DNA of 6,361 nt from the NCBI GenBank assembly GCA_937957805.1, contig CALFXW010000097.1, positions 1 to 6,361 of the forward strand. Reading direction: 5' to 3'. Positions 4,540 to 6,361 of the stretch are shown in pieces. Below the pieces are notes generated by a model that saw nothing but the letters and a program-made list of their open reading frames with translations, was not told where the DNA came from and searched no databases. The stretch's first letter is position 1. Every line of letters begins with the position of its first letter. Both the position numbers and the translations under genes were made by a program. Source of the stretch: an uncultured Sphingopyxis sp. GTDB lineage: Bacteria; Pseudomonadota; Alphaproteobacteria; Sphingomonadales; Sphingomonadaceae.

Positions 4540-6361
4540 CGATCATCCTTTTCTGCGCGATTCAACCTTAACGCATTGCCGATGACAAAGACGCTCGACA
4601 ATGCCATCGCCCCTGCTGCAAAAACCGGCGACAGGCTGATCCCCCAAAATGGGTATAGCGCGCCCGCCGCCAGCGGCACCAGCGCGATATTATAGGCAAA
4701 GGCCCAGAATAGATTCTGGCGGATATTGCGCATCGTCGCGCGCGACAGGCGGATGGCGCGCACCACCGCCAGAGGGTCACCCGCCATCAAAACACCGTCC
4801 GCCGCGTCCATCGCAATGTCGGTGCCATTACCCATGGCAAGGCCGACATCCGCCGCCGCCAGCACCGGCGCATCGTTGATCCCATCCCCCACAAAGGCAA
4901 TGGCGCCATATTTTGCGCGTAGTTTGTCGAGCGCGGCCAATTTATCGGCGGGGAGCAGCCCGCCCGTCACATCATCCACCCCCAATTGCGCACCGATGGC
5001 ACGCGCGGTGGCGGCATTATCCCCGCTCAGCATCGCGACATGCAGCCCGTCGGCGCTAAGGCGGCGGATGGCCGCTGCACTGGTCGGCTTTGCCATATCG
5101 CCCAGCGCAATTGCCCCTGCCAATTGCCCATCGCGCGCGATGAAAATGGGGCTTTTCCCTGCCGCCGCCCATGCCGCTGCGCGCGCCAAGAGGGGCGCGC
5201 AATCCACCCCATGGCTTGCCAATTGGGCGGCATTGCCGATGGCGATGTGACGGGCAGCAACACCCTCCCCCACCATCGCGGAAACCCCATGTCCCGCGCG
5301 GGCGACAAAATCCTGCACCGGCGGGCGGGGGAGCGCGCTCGCCGCTGCCGCCGCAACGATGGCGCGGGCAGATGGATGTTCGGACAATGCCTCCACCGCC
5401 GCGACATCGGCCAACATTTCGTCCGCTGCAAAATCGGGCAGCCATATCGCATCGGTCAACACCGGTTGGCCCAGCGTCAACGTCCCCGTCTTGTCAAAGG
5501 CGATAGCGCGCACCGATTCCAGCCGTTGCAACGCATCCCCCCCGCGCAGCAAAATGCCGAGTTGCGCGGCGCGCCCTGAGCCCACCAGCACCGCCATCGG
5601 GGTGGCAAGCCCCATGGCGCAGGGACAGGCGACGATCAGCACCGCCACCGCGTGCACCAATGCCTGCGGCAAGGCCGGGGCCGGGGCGAGCGCCAGCCAC
5701 AGCAGGAAAGTCAGCGCCGCGACCGCGAAAACCATCGGCACAAACCAGCGGGTGATGCGGTCAACCAGCGCGCTGATGGGCAGGCGCGCCCCCTCTGCCG
5801 CGCTGACCAGCGCGATGATGCGCGCCAGCACACCATCGGCCCCCACCGCATCGACGCGGATATGGATCGCCCCTTCGCCGTTGATCGTCCCGCCTGTCAC
5901 CCGTGCGCCGGGCGATTTGGCCACCGGCATCGGCTCCCCCGTCAACATCGCCTCATCCACATGGCTGTCGCCCCAGATGACCACCCCGTCGAGCGCGATG
6001 CGCGCGCCCGGTTGCGCCAACACCACATCGCCCGGCAGGATCGCGGCGATCGGCGTTTCAACAAAGGCTTGACCTTGCAGCACCGGCGCGCTCTTTGGTT
6101 GCAGATCAACCAGCGCGCGGATGGCGGCACTGGCGCGGTGCTTGGCGCGTTCCTCCAGATAGCGGCCACCCAATATCAGCGTCACAATCACCGCCGCCGC
6201 TTCGAAATAGACATGCGCGCTGCCCGCTGGCAGCCAGTGCGGCGCAAAGGTCGCCACCATCGAATATCCATAGGCCGCGCCCGCCCCCACCGCGACCAGT
6301 GCGTTCATATCGGGCGCAAGCCGCCAGAGCGCGGGCAGGCCAACGCGGAAAAATCGCGCAC
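4536..6361 (-). CDS. copA: Cu(I)-exporting P1B-type ATPase CopA, N-terminus beyond the window
   Basis: Inner-membrane ATPase that pumps Cu(I) (and Ag(I)) from cytosol to periplasm. The frame is open to the right edge; about 607 C-terminal residues are visible, starting FFRVGLPAL, so the metal-binding N-terminal domain(s) and first helices are off the window. The Met at 6306-6308 is internal (PDMNALVAVG is a conserved family stretch) and is used here only as residue 1 for numbering. Visible in order: actuator TGEP (123-126); CPC in a helix (228-230), the copper-binding motif; DKTGT (272-276) with phosphorylated Asp272; the ATP-domain SEHP (309-312, His311) and GHGV (339-342); LSGDN (427-431); and GDGINDAP (474-481). 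The last two helices hold Tyr539-Asn540 and Met568/Ser572, which complete the Cu(I) transport-site set of the CopA subgroup. All catalytic motifs are intact. The stop overlaps the cueR start, so the two form an operon with copA first. Confidence 0.96.
   Translation of the reverse strand, partial: ARFFRVGLPALWRLAPDMNALVAVGAGAAYGYSMVATFAPHWLPAGSAHVYFEAAAVIVTLILGGRYLEERAKHRASAAIRALVDLQPKSAPVLQGQAFVETPIAAILPGDVVLAQPGARIALDGVVIWGDSHVDEAMLTGEPMPVAKSPGARVTGGTINGEGAIHIRVDAVGADGVLARIIALVSAAEGARLPISALVDRITRWFVPMVFAVAALTFLLWLALAPAPALPQALVHAVAVLIVACPCAMGLATPMAVLVGSGRAAQLGILLRGGDALQRLESVRAIAFDKTGTLTLGQPVLTDAIWLPDFAADEMLADVAAVEALSEHPSARAIVAAAAASALPRPPVQDFVARAGHGVSAMVGEGVAARHIAIGNAAQLASHGVDCAPLLARAAAWAAAGKSPIFIARDGQLAGAIALGDMAKPTSAAAIRRLSADGLHVAMLSGDNAATARAIGAQLGVDDVTGGLLPADKLAALDKLRAKYGAIAFVGDGINDAPVLAAADVGLAMGNGTDIAMDAADGVLMAGDPLAVVRAIRLSRATMRNIRQNLFWAFAYNIALVPLAAGALYPFWGISLSPVFAAGAMALSSVFVIGNALRLNRAEKDDR
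4546..4551 (-). promoter_or_regulatory. cueR ribosome-binding site inside the copA 3' end
   Basis: AAAGGA on the minus strand, 6 nt before the cueR ATG, is embedded in the copA codons for Glu-Lys-Asp. It supports this cueR start and allows translation both independently of and coupled to copA. Confidence 0.7.

Noticed and set aside
5359..6072. 237-codon open frame on the plus strand
   Set aside because: It is antisense to the motif-complete copA gene, with low-complexity Ala/Ser/Thr-rich translation and no family resemblance.

Overview
The window is GC-rich, tightly packed bacterial chromosome. It holds five complete genes and one gene cut off by the right edge, with almost no non-coding DNA. 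Strong GGAGG/AAGGA-type ribosome sites, gene dress and codon style suggest an alphaproteobacterium, and my guess is a sphingomonad. That placement is inference: there is no rRNA or other marker gene here.

Layout from left to right: (1) 81-956 (+), a beta-hydroxyacid dehydrogenase-family NAD(P) oxidoreductase of the glyoxylate/succinic-semialdehyde-reductase type. (2) 962-1939 (-), a GlxA-type regulator (DJ-1/PfpI-like domain plus AraC helix-turn-helix), convergent with gene 1 with a 5-nt gap. (3) 1940-2158, a divergent intergenic region of about 220 bp, the only sizeable non-coding stretch. (4) 2159-3247 (+), a secreted alpha/beta hydrolase. (5) 3261-4148 (+), a ten-helix EamA-type exporter, 13 nt behind the hydrolase and probably in the same operon. 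(6) 4138-4539 (-), a CueR-type MerR regulator whose 3' end overlaps that of the exporter by 11 nt. (7) 4536 to the right edge (-), a Cu(I)-exporting P1B-type ATPase (CopA), lacking only its N-terminal part within the window.

Functionally there are two units. On the right, copA and cueR form a copper-export operon in which the stop codon of copA and the start codon of cueR share the tetranucleotide ATGA. The regulator has exactly the residues that mark Cu(I)/Ag(I)/Au(I) sensing (Ser77, Cys112, Cys120). On the left, a GlxA-type regulator is transcribed away from a secreted hydrolase plus a small-metabolite exporter. The usual logic of such pairs suggests it controls them, but its ligand and their substrate cannot be read from the sequence.

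I found no RNA gene, insertion sequence, phage gene, CRISPR array or clear intrinsic terminator. No gene set here is clearly a new biological system. The items most worth a second look are a hairpin that would mask the ribosome-binding site of gene 1, a stem-loop in the overlapping 3' ends of the exporter and cueR, and a possible regulator site in the divergent intergenic region.
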